DNA of 7,537 bases from LH-M37 sp032251315. GTDB taxonomy: Bacteria > Pseudomonadota > Gammaproteobacteria > SZUA-229. Under the pieces are notes generated by a model. It saw only the letters and a program-made list of their open reading frames with translations, had not been told where the DNA came from and ran no database searches. Shown here one piece after another: positions 5,892-7,537 of this stretch (the stretch's first letter is position 1; each line of letters begins with the position of its first letter). A program made the position numbers and the translations under genes. The stretch is taken from NCBI GenBank assembly GCA_032251315.1, contig JAVVEE010000093.1:1-7537 (forward strand), read 5' to 3'.

Positions 5892-7088
5892 TCATTTTGT
5901 AAACAGCTTGCTAAATAGGCCGCCTTTTTTCTGATTTTCACCACTTCGCAATGCATAGAGATATTTTGCCAGCGACTTGAGGTCTTTGGTAAAACTCGAT
6001 CCTTTGGAAATATCTATAAGAGGCTGGCCCTGGTTTTGTGAACGTACAGATGTTTTGAAGTCATTGCTGACTTTATGTATTTTTTCGATACCAAGAGATT
6101 CTTTTAATTTATCAATTGGGATACTGCTTTCTTTTGACATGGCCCTGTTATTGATTACTTCGATATTAGTCATGGGAATACCTTCATGGCGCAGTTTGTC
6201 CAGAAGTAATTTGGCATCACGAATTGAGGACATATTATTCTGCCCCACCAACATAACCGGATCGGAGTAACGAAGTGCTGTCAGGGTCCATGCGGTCAAA
6301 ACTCGTGGTACATCCAGTATTACAAAGTCATATGACTGGGTGGCAGCATCAATAAGGCTGGTGATACCTTCAGGGGAAATTGCTCCCATGGGGCTTATAT
6401 CAGCAGGGGATGCCAGCACATCCAGACCACTTTTATGTTTTGTTACTAATGCTTTAACAAATACCGGGTCGACACGACGAGGCTGCAACAGTGCTTCCAT
6501 AACATTATTGCCCGGCATCAAATCCAGTAACAGTGCAGCATCTCCAAACTGGATATCAAGATCAATCAGAAGAACTTTAGCCTTAAAAGAACTAGCCAGG
6601 ATTTCCGCAACATTCATCGCAATGCTCGTCGCACCACTGCCGCCTTTCGCAGATATAAATGCGGACACGCCGCCTTTACTGCCTCTGGACTTGCTCAGGT
6701 GCGCACGTTTATTAGCAAGTACTTTTGTTACACTCTCAACCAGTTCCTGTGTTTGCAGTGGTTGGGGGAATGCATCGCGCACACCGGCTCTCATCAGGCG
6801 GCGCATGGTTACCATATCGCTATTTTTGTAGATTACATAGACGGTAACCTGATTTGTATATTTGTGAAGAATTTGTTCCAGATTCTGAAGATCCTGTTCT
6901 CTGCTGCCATCTATTTCATGAATAATGATATCCGGCATTTCTTCCTTACCCACCGATTCAAGAGACCATTCACCGCCCTGTAGATGTGTTGACAGCACGA
7001 TATTATCGATTTTTTCAAGGGCAGCTTCTATTTCATCACTGGTCTCTTCACTAAGGAGATATCCAATTACTTTTAGTTCAATACTCAT
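5892..7088 (-). CDS. tadZ: TadZ/CpaE, MinD-like localisation protein of the Tad pilus
   Basis: A 398-residue protein with a degenerate response-regulator-like domain (about 5-125, including AGVRDAFPQPL) fused to a ParA/MinD-type ATPase domain (about 140-385). TadZ/CpaE proteins mark the cell pole or site where the Tad machine is built. The P-loop reads SAKGGSGATS at 146-155: the signature lysine K148 is kept, but the usual P-loop lysine of GK-T/S is Ala153. Loss of that lysine is common in TadZ/CpaE proteins, so nucleotide hydrolysis may be weak or absent while binding or dimerisation is kept. Other fold markers are VLLIDLDIQFGD at 172-183 and YDFVILDVPR at 253-262. The tail, KKGGLFSKLFTK, is short and basic. 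The start is ATG at 7088, eight bases after GGAAGG; a GTG two codons upstream (7094) is only two bases from that site and is less likely. It is followed by tadA after 36 bases. Confidence 0.93.
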   Translation of the reverse strand: MSIELKVIGYLLSEETSDEIEAALEKIDNIVLSTHLQGGEWSLESVGKEEMPDIIIHEIDGSREQDLQNLEQILHKYTNQVTVYVIYKNSDMVTMRRLMRAGVRDAFPQPLQTQELVESVTKVLANKRAHLSKSRGSKGGVSAFISAKGGSGATSIAMNVAEILASSFKAKVLLIDLDIQFGDAALLLDLMPGNNVMEALLQPRRVDPVFVKALVTKHKSGLDVLASPADISPMGAISPEGITSLIDAATQSYDFVILDVPRVLTAWTLTALRYSDPVMLVGQNNMSSIRDAKLLLDKLRHEGIPMTNIEVINNRAMSKESSIPIDKLKESLGIEKIHKVSNDFKTSVRSQNQGQPLIDISKGSSFTKDLKSLAKYLYALRSGENQKKGGLFSKLFTK

Positions 7089-7096
7089 AATCACTA

Positions 7097-7102
7097 CCTT
7101 CC
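7097..7102 (-). promoter_or_regulatory. Shine-Dalgarno site fixing the tadZ start
   Basis: GGAAGG on the minus strand is eight bases before the ATG at 7088 and only two before the in-frame GTG at 7094. Its spacing selects the ATG. The rest of the 59-base gap to the upstream gene is AT-rich; no hairpin terminator or convincing promoter was found in it, which supports read-through from the pseudopilin gene into tadZ. Confidence 0.7.
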
Positions 7103-7147
7103 ATTTATAATTTTATTCGAATCGCAATTTGCCTGAATATAATTGCA

Positions 7148-7537
7148 CTACTTGCCTGATGCTTCTGGGGTATGCAAATCCTCACTTAATCGGGTTGACT
7201 CAAAGGTCTGTAGGTTTACCGTTGCATCCAGGCCTAATACACCGGGCACGGTTAGATGATGCTCAGCGCCGGAGATCGTTACTGTTACCAGATAGAGCTG
7301 ATTTTGATCCATATATGTATCGTCCGCACAGGTATATTTCACTGTAACCTGGTCATCCTGAATGAGCGGCGAAATTTGTGCCATGCGCTCAATCAGACCC
7401 TCGCAGCTATCGGTACCACAGTCAACGCTGACAGCCGTGCCTGCGGTTATGCATGTGGGAAGAGCAGTTAATGGTTCATTGACGATTGCATACCTGACAC
7501 CGCCACGCGTAGCCTCTGCCAACTGCGCTGAACGGAC
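7148..7537 (-). CDS. TadE/TadG-like pseudopilin, C-terminal part, cut by right edge
   Basis: The frame is open to the right edge and gives 129 C-terminal residues up to TAG at 7150-7148; no start is in the window, and the TTG at 7522 is an internal Leu codon. It begins VRSAQLAEATRGGVRYAIVN, the Arg/Ala-rich helix that in TadE-like proteins follows the N-terminal membrane segment; that segment must lie outside. The remainder is beta-rich, ending in YLVTVTISG and a segment VNLQTFESTRLSED, as in TadE/TadG C-terminal domains. Four cysteines (C29, C40, C45 and C70 of the fragment) could form disulfides in the periplasm. TadE-family proteins are minor pilins or pseudopilins processed by the Tad prepilin peptidase. 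It is 59 bases upstream of tadZ on the same strand. Whether it is TadE, TadF or TadG cannot be decided from this part. Confidence 0.72.
   Translation of the reverse strand, partial: VRSAQLAEATRGGVRYAIVNEPLTALPTCITAGTAVSVDCGTDSCEGLIERMAQISPLIQDDQVTVKYTCADDTYMDQNQLYLVTVTISGAEHHLTVPGVLGLDATVNLQTFESTRLSEDLHTPEASGK

Noticed and set aside
6340..6831. A 163-codon plus-strand frame opposite tadZ
   Set aside because: Its length follows from the codon pattern of tadZ on the other strand; the protein has low-complexity Ser/Ala/Arg composition and no domain.
7089..7147. Possible promoter or terminator between the pseudopilin gene and tadZ
   Set aside because: AT-rich words such as TATAAA and TAAAAT occur, but no -35 box lies at a suitable distance, and no stem is present; the GGAAGG site is the only clear signal.

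Overview
The window looks like chromosomal DNA from a Gram-negative bacterium, most likely a gammaproteobacterium. That placement is an inference: there is a Tad pilus locus with a Gram-negative lipoprotein (TadD), an exported metallohydrolase with a cleavable Sec signal, and moderate GC. No rRNA, tRNA, CRISPR array, transposase or phage gene is visible.

The right three quarters (about 1608-7537) is a minus-strand operon for a Tad (tight adherence, Flp-type) pilus machine. In transcription order it holds the C-terminal part of a TadE/TadG-like pseudopilin (cut by the right edge), tadZ/cpaE (polar localisation ATPase-like protein), tadA/cpaF (secretion ATPase), tadB and tadC (inner-membrane platform proteins), and tadD (TPR lipoprotein). 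Spacing is tight: gaps of 59, 36, 9 and 25 bases plus one 1-base overlap, so the genes are almost certainly co-transcribed from a promoter beyond the right edge. TadA would power assembly or retraction through the TadB/TadC platform, TadZ would place the machine, TadD would help the outer-membrane part, and the TadE/G-like protein would be a minor pilin. The Flp major pilin, prepilin peptidase (TadV/CpaA), secretin (RcpA/CpaC) and RcpC/CpaB are not in the window and are expected to the right.

The left part carries one plus-strand gene, 332-1303, for a secreted metallo-beta-lactamase-fold zinc hydrolase with a complete metal-ligand set. It converges on the tad operon. The 304-base gap between them (1304-1607) holds a perfect short hairpin, an imperfect 25-base inverted repeat, and a small hairpin flanked by A5 and T5 that looks like a bidirectional terminator just after tadD.

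At the far left, on the minus strand and divergent from the hydrolase gene, there is an unannotated-looking 46-codon ORF (51-191). It is followed 29 bases later by a well-placed Shine-Dalgarno sequence and the first seven codons of another gene running off the left edge. Neither is recognised.

I saw no clearly new system. The Tad locus is a known machine type; the least explained parts are the small left-edge ORF pair and the intergenic repeats.
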